Source: Corythucha ciliata (taxonomy: Eukaryota; Arthropoda; Insecta; Hemiptera; Tingidae). Taken from it: a stretch of 64,000 nt of DNA. The notes beneath the pieces were generated by a model. That model was not told where the DNA came from. It did no database searches and was given only the letters and a program-made list of their open reading frames with translations. Below are positions 21,390 through 33,348 of this stretch, in pieces. The position numbers and the translations under genes are program-made. Position 1 is the stretch's first letter, and every line of letters begins with the position of its first letter. Where the stretch lies: positions 13,268,001 through 13,332,000 of the forward strand of contig CM075940.1 in assembly GCA_038030265.1 (NCBI GenBank), given 5' to 3'.

Positions 21390-23500
21390 GACAAATCGTT
21401 CTTTTGTTCTTTTAGGCTTAGTTTGATGACCACGAAAAAAGCCACAAGTTCCCATTCGCGTTTTTCTTCGATCGCATGGAGTAGCGGAAGCCACGTGAAA
21501 AACTATGCCAAATTTAATAGGCATGCCTAAATTTTTCGATGACGTACCGGTTTTATCGAAATCAAGGATACATATTGAAAAATGGCAGAGGGGGATTATA
21601 AACGCACCCATCTGAAGAACGTTTAGCCAAACTGGACGCCTTGCGTTATGAACTTATCTCACAAAATTGTCTATGGATTGTTTAGCGAATATATAAAGAA
21701 CAATATTTCACGCAACTTCCAATGATAAGGCTTATGGAAATTTCTTCCGTTGGACGCGAGCGTTTCATAATAAAAAAAAAGTGTGCTCTTTCAGGGTTTG
21801 TCACCTAAATTACCCTAAAATTGTGACGAATGTGCCTGCTGAAGTAGAGGAGACGTACCTAATTGCTCCCTATATGGAGGTGACTAAGTGAATTGGGTAA
21901 ATCCCTCTTTTCCCCCTAGAAGCTGCTGCCCATCAACACCTGTTACGCACCTTTTAGGTCCCAAGTGCTATGCTTCATGAGTGCTAATATGTCGTTTATT
22001 TTCACTATTGCTACTGCTTTCTTTGGTTAAGAATCTACTCTACATCACTAGCATGGTGTTAATTGGCAGTAGTTAGAGTTTTTAGATAAAATTCGGATTC
22101 AGCACACCAGTTAACACGGATAGAAACGGACAGAAATACAGGTATACAATCTCGTTTGAAAATGAAATGGAAAACTAATGTGAACTACATCAATTTCGAC
22201 TTTGGATGCATACCACACTGAAAAAAAGCTTGAAATTGGAGGTTTTTGCAGTTTTTTCTATTTATAGGCTGCAGCGTCTCTTGTTAGGGCTTGAGGGTTT
22301 GAATTTCCGATTAAGGACTTCTAAAAACATAATAAATGAGCGGAAACCATGTTTTAAAACCTATTACAAGCGATGGCGTGATGAAAACGCCCCAAAAACA
22401 CGATAGTTAAAAATCCACTCAAATTTCGCCTTGTTCCCGGGGTTGTAACGTTGGGCAGAGTTAAAAATCAGACTCAGCACACCTAAAAACATTAAAATCA
22501 GTCATCAAACTTAGTCCCGGAGTTTTTTCATGTAACTACCCCCTTTGGTAACCTGCTTCCTTGACTGCAACTTGCTTTAAAAACACCACTCGACATCCCA
22601 GAGTTTAGTATTTGGAAGCAGAAACGGCGCTCTGTGATTCTGCCTGATTTGAAAATCCCAGAAGTCGGAAAAGCGTCAGGTTTGAGGGTATGACATTGTT
22701 TGACGACTTTATGACGAGGTGAGGCTAGAAAATTGGCATTGCAGGGAAGGGGTAGCCTTACTTTTATGAGAGAATTGACAAATTAGCTTCTTAACCACCG
22801 CTTGTCCTCAGCTAATCGTCGTGATATTCTCTTTATCTTTCTTTAAAAATCAACTTTCCTGAAATCCTGGAGGAGGGGGTAGTTTCCCCCATTACCCCCC
22901 CCCCCCATATTGGATCAGCCCCAGCGACGAGTTCTTCGAACGCTAAAAATCAATTGGTTCGTGCGGGGGTTAATCAGTATTAAACTTATTTTATTCTTAT
23001 TCTGCGAGTTCTATTTTTTAGGCAAAAAACAAAAAATGAAACAACTCCCGAAGACGGTAGATTGTTTCGCCGGCCTAGCCCGGAAAACGATCCTCACGTA
23101 TTTTTCAGCCCACAAAACTCAAAAGACATGAAAGGAAAAAAAAAAAAAACATACTTTCTGTAACCTTGAGGGAGTTGTTGGACAAGTAGGGTAGCTATGA
23201 TAGTGAAGTTAGAGGGGGGTTGGTAGCATCTCGAGTCCAACGAATAATTGTATAGAATCCACCTTTTCAAACTAGCCGCAGCACAGCGCCACGAGGTGGA
23301 ATCCTCATTTCAACGAAAATAAAATTGCTATTAATTAGGAATAAGTTCTTAAAACAATACGAAAGTGTTGATGAATACGTTTTTAAAAATTGTGACTGTA
23401 TTCTCAACCTATTTCCTCAAATATTTACGGTGAGAATAAACATTTTTATCGGGGCCACGATTTTTAAAAAATGAAAATTTAAAAAAAAAATTGAAATTTG
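21390..23500. other. Non-coding stretch, no recognised feature
   Basis: Contains a C13-type run near 22895 and several A/T homopolymers. Open frames (for example 22206-22406, 22910-23131) lack motifs. Confidence 0.4.
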
Positions 23501-23504
23501 AAAA

Positions 23505-23755
23505 AAGTGAATCCATAGTGACAATTTGGCAACCTCAAAGATTCGCGAAAAAATAATAAAAAAAAGTATACTGCATTTTTGTCCAAGAAAACGTGTACCG
23601 AAGCTGTCGTTGCGGGGGGAACCCCCCCCCTCAGATTTTTTTTTTCCAAAAAGTGAATCCATACTGACAATTTAATTGGTTAGAAATAGCTATGTGCCAA
23701 TTTTCATGAAATATCTCGGTTTCACCACAAAGAAATCGTGTACCGAAGTTGAGGA
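23505..23755. repeat. Diverged tandem duplication, ~147-bp period
   Basis: AAAAAGTGAATCCATAGTGACAATTT at 23505 recurs at 23650 (..catactgacaattt), and cgtgtaccgaagctg at 23590 recurs as cgtgtaccgaagttg at 23736, so two copies lie head to tail. The first copy ends in a G/C homopolymer pair (gggggg..ccccccccc). Confidence 0.6.
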
Positions 23756-24600
23756 AGCACCGTCAACAGCCTTAACGGATGGAAAAATTGGGCAATTACG
23801 AAGCAACTCTAAGGACGAAAAAAGAAAGAAGAAAGAACAAGTGTTAGTGTTCCCCCCTCCCTTCCTCTAACTTTTTCCTTGTCATCAACTCCTCACTGCT
23901 TGCCCAATAAAAAAAATAAAAACACCCGAAAAAAATAAAAACACCCTTCACCCTTCCATTCCATGGCCTTGAGAAAGATGAAAGAATAGGGAGAAGCATG
24001 CTATGCTCTCCTCCTCGAAGACTTGCTATGTCAGCACTCAACAGGTGGGGTAGTTAGTGGGGTGTAGTTGAGCGAGCCGCTTTCGCACTCGACTACATTT
24101 TATAATACTGACATTTTTTTTTTTTTAATCTGATGCGGTCTTGCTACATGCACCGCAGGCCTGAAGCACAAGCTTCTCATTTGCAATGAAAATGCAGCTA
24201 AGCAAATAAATATAAAATACGGGTAACAAGGAACTAAAATAGGTCTCTTCCCCGATAGTGCAGTTATTAACTCTTTCTAAAAGAAAAAAATATATTGAAA
24301 CGGAAACATAGGGAGGGGTGTATTTATCAAAGGCGCGAACACCTTTTTTGATTTTTTTTTTCTTAATCATAATTCACATAAATCAGAATTCCGTTGGTGG
24401 ACGACAATGAAACCGCGGTCACGGAAAGGTGGTTACCATAGCTATCTGTTCACAGGAGGTGAAATTCCAAGGAGGACTTCGTACAGGCGTAAAATTGGGA
24501 ATTTAAGACTTTCTAGCCCTAATAATCGTTTTAATTGATATTTAAAAGTAATTTCATATAGATCAAATCCCAAATTGAGAAAGAGGAGGAGACTCCAGAA

Positions 24601-24762
24601 ATGGATTCATCCGTTAATTGCTCTATCACGCTCGAAGAACTTATGGTGACGAAAACGAGCGCATCAATTCTTAATGATCATCGGTCTGCCGTGGCCGACA
24701 GTGTTTCTCCTTACAAAGAGACTCACTTCATAGAGCCCCAACCCTGCTCATCAAGTTCAACG
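24601..24762 (+). CDS. Putative first exon of the CMC transposase
   Basis: ATG at 24601 opens 54 codons (MDSSVNCSITLEELMVTKT..) ending at a GTAAAT donor. A Ser-rich stretch (..NSSSSSSSSMDE, ending at 25035 before GTGAAT) is a likely next coding segment. These sit directly upstream of the piggyBac insertion and in the right order and strand for the N-terminus of the gene at 28379, but their membership is inferred from position. Confidence 0.4.
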
Positions 24763-25098
24763 GTAAATCCCTTAGGCTAATAAGCAAGAAAAGAAAGGAT
24801 TTAAGGAACGAGCAATGAGCAAATAATCCTTTTTTATTTTTTTTATTTTATATTTTTTTATTTATTCCACTGCAATGGTCGGTGTGCTAGGATTCGTCGG
24901 ACCATCAGGATTTTACTTTAGAAACTTCCAAGACGAATATACTTTGTTCTCAAGGGAACGACGAGTTTTTTTAAAGTTCTTCCTGTGACACGGAAATAAA
25001 CTCATCTTCTTCAAGTTCATCTTCTATGGACGAGGTGAATATGGTGGAAAACATGAAAATGTATTCCCCTTCGAACTTTTAATGATTACATAATTTAA

Positions 25099-28000
25099 CC
25101 CTTTAACGCGCAAGCAGAATTTCGAGTTGGTGTCCCGTATGGTTGGTGGTTACCTCTGTTGACCAACCCGTTTTGCTTCTGAGTGGGGAAAGCCGTTTTT
25201 GAACCTAATTTCATTGCCTTTTGGTTTTTCGAGCTCAGGTGATCAAATTGAACATGAAACTGCCTTTAAAAAAATTATGATGCATTTTTCGCCGTGGAAA
25301 ATGAATTTATGTGGTGGTTACCTAGGGTGACCACCAAGCATTTGGGAATGCGTACAACGGAAATTGTCCCAAATGGATGGTGGTCACCCTAGGTAACCAG
25401 CAATTTTTCTCTGGTTATTTAGGGATGAAAATGAAGGACACGCAACGGAATAGTATTCATATTTTAATTGTACAAAAAGGTAACTTTTGTGGTGAAAATT
25501 CTTAATGTAAAAAATATTATAATGTACAAATTCAGTCTCTTAAAAAATTACAATCTACAATAATGTACATTATCAATTAACAAATAATTAGATTTTGAAA
25601 AGAGAAAAAAAAATTATTGTGGAAACAAGTTGGTATGGAACAGTTCGAAACAATTAACTTTGCAGAGAGCAACGTCACATTCTTTGCATTGCAGTGTACT
25701 CCTCACAGGTTTTTTCTTAGTGCTACAATTCGCACACCTGCGAGGGGTACACTTTACTGGCATATGACCAGTTGGCGCAGTTACAGGCTTCTTTACTTTT
25801 TTGTTTTTGGTGACCATGGTCTTAGGAATTTACTTTTTTCTACCACAGTAATTCCCTATCAACTCGTCAGCCAACTGTGAACGAAACATTAAGTGACTTA
25901 GGGTTTTTTTGGCCATATTGGCGTTTTTCATTTCAATTTTATACAGGATAAAAGCGTTCACAATGGCGGCATCAATGAAATAATAAAACGATTTCAACCA
26001 CCAACGGCGAGATTTCCATTGAATGGAATAGTAGGCCATGTATTGATCAAAGAGATCTACACCTCCCATGTACGAATTATAGGTATCAATAGCTTTAGGA
26101 CATGTTATCTATTTCCTGTTCCCTTGTTTGTCTCTTCGGTTGACTGTGGTTTGTTCACTGGGATTGTCAATGGTGCTGACCACGCACACAGATTTGGTCC
26201 CTCGGTCCTTCCATTTCACAAGACCAATGTCCTTAGTCTGGGCTTCGTCCCATTCTCCTAATTTTAGCTCCTTGTCAGTCTTTAAAAATTTGGGGAAATA
26301 TTTCTTTGTCTGCATGATGGTACTGCATGCAAAGAGCCCTTTGTTCAGAAGCTTACGAATCAGGGGAAATGACGAAAAAAACCTGTCAAAAAAAATGCAA
26401 TATCCCAAACTTTCAAAAGCGCTAGTTAGCCCCAAGACAACCCGTTCACCAAGAGGACCCTGCGTGTCTGTTTCCTTGCCAGCATAGAAATCAAAACCAA
26501 CAAGAAAGCCTGTAGCTGCGCAGCATATTGCCCATATCTTGAAGCCCCTTTTAATTGGCTTTAACGGCATGTATTGTTTGAGAGAGGACCTTCCTTTGAA
26601 GGGAATCATACTCTCGTCAACAGATAGTTGCCTGGAGGGAGTAAAAGCTTCAGAAAACACTTTTTGGAAATGTACAATCATTGGGCGAATTTTGAACAAT
26701 TTATCATAATTTGGGCTCCCCCGGGTTGGCATTTGCTTGTTGTCATTGAGATGCAGTAATCTTAAAATTATTAAAAAACGTTTAACTGACATGACCTCGC
26801 AAATTCTGGTGTTTCTGAAATTTGAATTTGTAGACCAATACAGTCTCTGAGTTGGCAGCTGGTTAAATCCCATTAAAATTAAAATGCCTATAAATGCATT
26901 TAATTCCTGAATTGTGAGATTGAGAGAATAGCCTTTCTGGCTAGCGTAAAGGTCACTTTGAACAATGATATGGTTAGCAAAACAGAGAGAGAAAAATGTA
27001 AAAAATATTTTAGATAAGTTGTTTATATCTACTGGTTTTTTCGGTCCGGACAGAATGTCAAATTTAAACTGGTCAAATTTATCCTTAATCTTACATTGCT
27101 TGACTTCCCTTTTCCATTGGAAATCTGCTCCGGCAACCTGATCCTCATCAGAGTCGGACGACGACAACGACGATGAAAGCATGTCTCAAAATTGGCTGGG
27201 CTGGCGTCGGCGTGTCGTCTGGACCTGCTTCGTCACTTTCGTTTGTTGAGTCAGAACTTGATGCTTCAGTGGACGTGCTTGGCCTTACACTTTTTGCCCG
27301 CGGCTTTGTTGCTGGCGACGCTCTGAGCGATGGCAGCACGTCGTCTGCATCGCTGTCGCCACCGTATTCGGAGTCCTCCGCTTGTTCGTCCGTCAGACGT
27401 ACGTCGAACATTCTTTCCAAGGCCGTCACATCCATCCCATCAAGTTGGTCCAAGGTGAATGAGAGACGTTTCCGCATGCTGAAATAAAACAGCGTGCTTA
27501 AGATTTTCAGTCATATCAAGTTGTGAAAATGTAGGACTACTCCGAACTTCGTTATTTCAAATTAAGTTACGAAAAACGAAAATAATTAGTTCATGTATCT
27601 TGCCATAGCTTTTCATACTGATAATGTTAATTTTGCAAGAAGAAGATACGTATTTCATTATCGGGGAACAACTTTAAAAACAAAAATAGCAGGAGATTGT
27701 GACTCCCCATGTAGAGAGTGACGGGCTTCTGAAGTGAATAACATCGTTGGCAAGCATTATTTCTAAATATTTTTCGCTTAATTTGTCTACTATAATGCAT
27801 ATAAATGATGCCGATCACCAGAAATCCGATAATTAGACATTTAGTATGACAAATATGGCAAATTGTAAGGCCATCCCTTGAAGCAGGCTCACCTAACGGG
27901 CACTGAAATACCAATTTTCTCCAAAAAGAAAATACTAAAACATCCCAATAAAATTAATTAAACTAGATGAACGTATTTAAAACGTACTTACGTGAAATAA

Positions 28001-28365
28001 AATCTGCTCTTTCCAGTCTGAATGCACAAAAAAATTAAACAAACACCACAACTGGCAAGATTACTCGCCCGGTACGAAGTATCAAATGCTCAGTGCTCAC
28101 TTCAGTTGACCACCTTTTCTTGTTAAGGGCTTCTAATCAGTCTAGTGCCAACCTAAATATTTTTTCTCCCATCTAACGCCAACTTAAAAATCAGGTGGCT
28201 GCCCTGCTTCTTCGAGCCATTCTTCATTTCTTTTGAATACCTGTTTTTATAGGTGGTTAACTCTGGTGACCACCAAGCATTTAGAGCAACGCACGGCTTC
28301 CAGCGCCTGCCCACTCGGAGCACTTCTTGGTTGGTTAACAGAGGTGACCACTAAGCGTTAAATGG
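25099..28365 (-). mobile_element. piggyBac element with TTAA target duplication
   Basis: The left end is TTAA (25095-25098) followed by CCCTTTAACGC; the right end in complement is CCATTTAACGC, followed by TTAT (28366-28369), one base from TTAA. Subterminal palindrome-like repeats of ggtnacc...ggtnaccacc occur on both sides: ggttacctctgttgaccaacc (25150), ggttacctagggtgaccacc (25316), ggtcaccctaggtaacc (25384), ggttaactctggtgaccacc (28255) and ggttaacagaggtgacca (28331). The transposase gene lies inside on the minus strand. Confidence 0.88.
25614..27477 (-). pseudogene. piggyBac transposase, nearly complete but disrupted
   Basis: N-terminal acidic region 27477 to about 27175 (LTFDQLDGMDV-like start, Ser/Asp-rich). 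A one-frame shift near 27172 leads into the main frame (27182-26109) with the DDE core: LSVDESMIPFKGR..YMPLKPIKRGFKIW (first Asp region), GFDFYAGKE, and YCIFFDRFFSSFPL (second Asp region). An in-frame TAG at 26109-26111 interrupts just before the PKAIDTYNSYMGGVDLFDQ block carrying the third Asp. The same frame continues to an in-frame TAA at 25830-25832, then to the C-terminal Cys-rich finger CANC...CKECDVALC (25817-25614). So three small lesions separate it from a typical PGBD4-like protein of about 620 residues. Confidence 0.88.
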
Positions 28366-28378
28366 TTATGGTTTATAG

Positions 28379-28840
28379 GACGACATTGCTTGTGAACATT
28401 CAGCGCCTATCCTACAGGGCGTACCTGGTAAGACTGTCCAAGATTTTGACTCTAGCAATAAGCAACAATTTCGCCCTTCATTCACTGTTTCCGAAAATCT
28501 GGATTTCTTACGATCGACTCTTGACGCATGCTCAACTAAAACGGTCGGAGATGCTCTCCTCGATTGTATAGCTCTTGGTATTAGGCATAATTTAACATGG
28601 GCAGCACAAGTTGACATTTTGAAGCTCATTAATTTTCTTTTCGATCGGGTTGTAGTGCCTGAATCTAAGTACCACTTTCTTAAATACGTAGACGATACAA
28701 TTAAACCCACATGCCATACATACTGCTCTCATTGTGGGATTTATTTGCAAGAAGTTGACACTGTTAGCGAGAAGCTTGAAGTTTTTTGTAACACTTGTTT
28801 GGAAACTACTAGCGTCTTGTCGAACTCATCATATTTTTAA
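28379..28840 (+). pseudogene. CMC transposase, internal exon
   Basis: After an acceptor (gtttatag|GAC) 14 bases right of the piggyBac end, 153 codons read DDIACEHSAPIL... then DALLDCIALGIRHNLTWAAQ, a LPKTKY-equivalent VVPESKYHFLKY, and two Cys pairs CSHCG and CNTC. From memory, this is the N-terminal zinc-binding part that precedes the Tnp2 core in arthropod CMC proteins. It stops at TAA 28838-28840. Dropping or adding one base near the T run would continue the frame, so the stop looks like decay at the edge of the Jockey insertion. Confidence 0.6.
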
Positions 28841-28857
28841 CATTTAGTATAAAGTTT

Positions 28858-30880
28858 TTTTGTTTTTTTTTTTAACAAGATAACTTTGTTGCATATAAAT
28901 ACATTACAGTTAGTATCATAAATTATAGGTAGAAAATATCGCACGACGCATGTTTGAGAGTACAAGTCCAGTGACTTTCTCTCTTTATAAAGGAAATTTG
29001 GTAATTTAATAGGTACTTAGTTAATTGGTACGTTCGTCATGAGCCGGTGGGTGTTATTGGTGCTATGGTTGGTCATCTTGGGTTGAGGGGAGGAGATCGG
29101 TGTGACGTTTGCGTTTAAGTCGGCGATTTTGTCGGTCTGGTGGAACTGCATCGAGGATGCTGGCTGCTAGAGGGTTTGGATGGTTGTGGAGTCGTTGGTG
29201 GAAACGGGAATAAGAGGCCTGCAGGGTTTCCTGTACTGTTGGGATTTTAACGTCCTTGTGAAGGTTGGCGTTTCTGATATACCACGGCGCGTTGGTGATG
29301 ATCCTTAGGGCACGGTTTTGAAAAGTTTGGACTCGTTTTACCTGTGAATTGGACGCACCCTCCCATATCTGGCTTCCGTATTCCCAAATGGGTCTAATGA
29401 GCGTGAGGTATATCAAGCGCTTTGTATCAAGAGGTAGTGGGGATAGGGACCCTAGAAGCGGCTTGAGTGTCTTGAGACGGTGTCGGCATCTTTTGAGGAT
29501 GGATGTAATGTGTGAGTCGAAAGTCAAACGTTTGTCCAATTCTAGACCCAGGTAACGGACCTTAGTTTCAGAGGGAATGACTTCGCCGCCAATGCTCAAT
29601 TCCGGTTCGTCGTTTGTACGGAGGTAGGTGAATATCACGGTGCAGGACTTTTGGGGGTTTAACTTCATTTTCCATCTTATAGCCCAGTCGTTCAGGTCAA
29701 AAGTAAGCTCCTCAATTTCTAGTCCCGCTCTCTCTCCTCTGGGCGAGCTGCAGAGGAATGCTGTGTCATCGGCAAATTGAGCAGTGGTCATTGCCGGGAA
29801 GGTAGGTATGTCACCAGCATACACTAGGTATAATAGCGGGCCCAGCACACTTCCCTGGGGAACGCCTGCACGAATATGCCGCGCACGGGATATGGCCTCA
29901 CGGTATTTAACAGTGAAAGTGCGGTTTGTCAAGTAAGATAGTAGAACACGGTAATACGTGTCAGGGAGAGCAGTTTTAAGCTTGTAGAGCAGTCCAGAAT
30001 GCCAGACCCGATCGAATGCTTTTTCAGTGTCAGCAAATAGTCCAATGCAGGTTTCTTTTCCTTCGAAGGAGTCCAATATCTTGTCAACCACACGATGTAG
30101 TTGATGTATGCAGGAGTGGGCGTTCCGGAAGCCAAATTGCGTAGCTGGTATCAGAGGTTCGAGTTGGTGGACCAATTTGGGAAGGAGTAATCTCTCGAAA
30201 ATCTTGGAAAGAAGAGGGAGAAGGCTTATTGGTCGGTAGCTATGGGGGTCGTTGGAGGGTTTGTTTGGCTTGTGGATAAGAATGAAGATGGCATGTTTCC
30301 ATTTAGAGGGTATATAGCCTAGTCTGAGACAGGCATTGAAGATTTGGGTGACTAATACTAATGTCTTTCGAGGTATGTGGATTAGCAGGGGACGAGTTAT
30401 ATTATCGTTTCCAGGGGCCTTCCTTGATTGCTTTTTGGTAGCCGTCAATTGTTAGAAAATTTATCTTGACTTTATTATTATTTAATGAAGCGTATTTGAA
30501 AGTTGTAGGTTCGAAACTACGGAATTCTTCTATTGCCAAGTTTATATTAGTGACGTTATGAATGAATATCGGGGGTGGGGAAATAACTTTCTCTACTGAC
30601 GCTTGAGGAACTGTATCAGTACTCATTTCTTCGATCTCAGTAGTGGTCCAAATGGATTTGGTGTAATTACCGAGTCGTTAGGTCTCATCTTTTTCCGTAC
30701 TGGATGTTGATTCTTGGGCCCGTTCGGTCCCATCGGTATTTGTCGGGGATTAGATTGCGCGACTCACGAAGATAAGATGCCGATATAATGAACTATCAAC
30801 ACGAGCACAATAACAACAAACTCGCAGAGCACTCCGAGGTGTTGACTCTCAGAAGGTTTGTAAAACGCGCGATTTTAGTA
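28858..30880 (-). mobile_element. Jockey-clade LINE inserted in the CMC element
   Basis: Minus orientation, with a T-rich tract at 28857-28876 acting as the poly(A) tail (complement), a 3' UTR of about 190 bases, a partial ORF2 and a partial ORF1. The flanks share TTTAGTA (28848-28854 and about 30873-30879), a possible short target duplication. The 5' part of ORF2 is deleted. Confidence 0.65.
29063..30626 (-). pseudogene. Jockey LINE: gag fragment joined to reverse transcriptase by internal deletion
   Basis: ORF2 remnant 30448-29063 (about 460 residues) contains the RT: KAPGNDNI, YRPISLLPLLSKIFERLL, QFGFRNAHSCIHQLHRVVD, FADTEKAFDRVWH (motif A, normally FLDxEKAFD), GVPQGSVLGPLLYL, QFADDTAFL (catalytic pair), and the thumb/C-terminal region FQNRALRIITNAPWYIRN. 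Overlapping it, 30626 to about 30440 encodes PPIFIHNVTNINLAIEEF..KINFLTIDGYQKAIK, the PRE_C2HC part of a Jockey gag. The gag zinc knuckles, the whole endonuclease and the start of RT are missing between them, so this copy is dead. The RT core itself has no stop codon. Confidence 0.85.
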
Positions 30881-30890
30881 GTTAATTAGG

Positions 30891-32536
30891 ATGTTCAACA
30901 AGAGTCCCAAATTATTCGAACAAGTAAAGACTACCAGATTTAAAAATAAATCTTCAGAAATAATCGAAGACCTTTATGACGGGTCCCAATACAGAAAACT
31001 GTGTGCAGAAAAATCTAATTTACTCTCTGTTCCAAGCAACTTCTCACTGTCATTCAACACAGACGGTATTCCTTACGGCAAATCTTCAAAACAAACTATA
31101 TGGCCTGTATACTTCGTCGTCAACGAATTAGAACCCAATTCAAGAACAAATAACATGCTTTTGGGCGGAATCTGGGTTGGTAGGAAGGACCCAAATATGA
31201 ATACTCTCTTGCCACCTTTGTTTAGAGAATTGGAGAGAATGGAAACTGAAGGTTTCGAGTGGTTTTTGGGAAGGGAGATTGTTTTTAGTAGGGTGCTTAC
31301 TATTTGTGGTATAGTGGATTCCGTAGCCCGTTGTAAAATTATGAACTTGTCCCAATTTAATGGGCATTACGGCTGTACGTATTGCTACGCTAAAACGGAG
31401 CACACACTCAAAGGCATGCGATTTTGCGTCAGCACTCAAGACGCCGTCGAACGGACACACGAGTCCTCATGTATAGACGTGACCGAGGCTGTCAGGCTCA
31501 TGGAGAATGGTTCTAAAACGCATGTCGTTAGAAAGGTTAAGGGTCCTTCGCCGTTATTAATTCTCCCCAGTTTCGATTTTATTCAGGGAATGGTACCTGA
31601 TTACATGCATAGCGTGCTACTGGGAGTCGTTCGCCACCACACCGAGCTGCTTTTCCAGAGTAGTTTCAAAAGTCACTGGATAGAGCTTGACATTTTGAGT
31701 GGACATGAGAAAAAAATTGCAGCCATTGATAAAAGATTGTTACAAATTTGTCCTCCCAGGGCTATTACTCGTACTCCAAGAAGTTTTAAGGAGAGCAGTC
31801 TTTGGAAAGCCTCCGAGTGGCGTTCATGGTTACTATTTTATTCCGCCGTGTGCTTGAGGGGTTTTTTGAAAAAGAAGTATTTAAAACATTTGTCACTACC
31901 GCTGTTTTCATTTTGTTGAAAAAATCATTAAACTTCCCAGAAATTCACAAAGCTCACAACCTACTAGTTAAGTACGTATTCCTCTTTGAAGAGTACTTTG
32001 GAAAATGTGCAATGGTTTACAATGTTCATTTATTGCTACATTTGTCCAAAAGTGTTTTGAACTGGGGCCCTTTGCAAGTGCACAATACTTTCCCGTTTGA
32101 AAATGAAAATCGCGTCATTCTACAATGCAGTAAAAGCCCTGTAATGGTAGCTCGCGAAATTAGTAGAAAATTTTTTTTAAACAAGTCATTCATTGCAGCG
32201 AGTCAAAGCCTAGTGTCATCTGAAGAATCCAGAAAGTTTTTTCAAAAAATAACTCAAACAATGCTCGGTAATAGAAAATACGCACATGAAGTTTGTCTTT
32301 TGGGCAAAGGTTCCATGCCAGATCTTTCTGAAGAAGAACATAGCTTGATCATTGATAATTTCGGACAGTATGACGAGATTCGAGCTTATGAAAGAATGTC
32401 ATTTAGTGGAATGAAGATTTGCACACGTGCATATTGCTCTAACAAAAAAAACAATAATTCTGCTTTAATGACCCGTACAAATACTGTCATATTTGTTGAA
32501 AAAATTTCACAAATAGTCAAACAAGATTGCTGTTAA
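30891..32536 (+). pseudogene. CMC (Tnp2-family) transposase core
   Basis: Frame 1 (30891 to about 31895) has LYDGSQYRKL, the catalytic-region block LSFNTDGIPYGKSSKQTIWPVYFVVNELEP, a LLGGIWVGRKDPNMNTLLPPL block, YGCTYCYAK (C-x2-C), and DFIQGMVPDYMHSVLLGVVRHH (the D-YMH motif of Tnp2/Transposase_21). A frameshift near 31890-31905 moves to frame 2 (to 32536) with the DUF4218-like region: VYNVHLLLHLSKSVLNWGPL and FPFENENRVI. It is otherwise unbroken. In eukaryotes these enzymes move CACTA-type elements by cut and paste. Confidence 0.75.
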
Positions 32537-32751
32537 CATTCATTATAGCACTCATAGGCAATACGCTACCTCAATCATCTTCCTCCCTGATTGTGGACGA
32601 CATGATAGATGTCCACTACTTAAAAACAATTAATACCTACGGACCGTTAGAAATTATTCTACCTGACGTGATACATGTACAGTGTTTCGCACTTAATGTC
32701 GATGGGGAAACTTTTATTTCGCCCGTACCTTTGGGATGTATAGGTGACTGA
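32527..32751 (+). pseudogene. C-terminal tail of the CMC transposase
   Basis: A short frame follows the core directly and overlaps its stop: DDMIDVHYLKTINTYGPLEIILPDVIHVQC..GETFISPVPLGCIGD. This is a beta-rich tail in the position where CMC proteins end. A frameshift at 32530 separates it from the core. Confidence 0.45.
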
Positions 32752-33348
32752 ATTACGCTCTACTCATTCTTTCTTTGCGTTATAAGAGTATTTTTTGTTT
32801 TAACGATCCCATGCAAACGTAGGTGTTATATGTACTATTATTCTTTATTTTACAATTTTGTTCATACCTGTTAATGCAAAATTATTTTCTGATTTTTGTT
32901 ACGTGATACAGCATCAATATATTTTCGAATTTAATTGATATTAGTTCTTTGTTTTTCAACTTGTCATGTAAACGAATAATGTAAAAATGAATGTATAGGT
33001 ATAAACTTCTAATTTCATTTCTAGCAATTCCTTACTGCCAAACTGAGTTCCTTGTTGTCCGTACTCGGAGAAAAACAAAATATTATTATTAATTTTTCAA
33101 GCCTTCTGGGATGTTGAATTTGATTCAATGAACACTCGGAGAAATGTTCAAAAAATGACCAGGAAGAGGGAAGAAGGAAGTGTTCTTCTTTGTTTGAGCA
33201 TAGGCTTCGTGAACAGTCAGAGAAATGGTCACGAGTACATGCACGAATGCCCAACAAGTAAGCGTTCTCCTAATGTTCTTGAACACGAACTCGAAATGTT
33301 TTTTATCGTATAACGGATGTTCATGACGGTAAAAATTAATGGAGAAGT
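32752..33348. other. Non-coding; possible subterminal repeats
   Basis: The motif (g)aacactcggagaaatgttca and relatives occur at about 33060, 33130 and 33215. The small + frame 33128-33313 runs through them and is not convincing as a gene. Confidence 0.35.

Larger units (their letters stand above)
24601..32760 (+). mobile_element. CMC (Tnp2-like) DNA transposon with two nested insertions
   Basis: A single + strand transposase gene is spread over this interval: a first exon at 24601-24762, a probable further N-terminal exon near 24975-25035, an exon at 28379-28840, and the core frames from 30891 to 32751. The gaps are filled by a piggyBac (25099-28365) and a Jockey LINE (about 28858-30880), both with minus-strand coding. 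Terminal inverted repeats of the host element were not located. Repeated phrases actcggagaaa and gaaca.tc.gagaaatg.tca at 33060-33240 may be its subterminal repeats. Confidence 0.65.
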
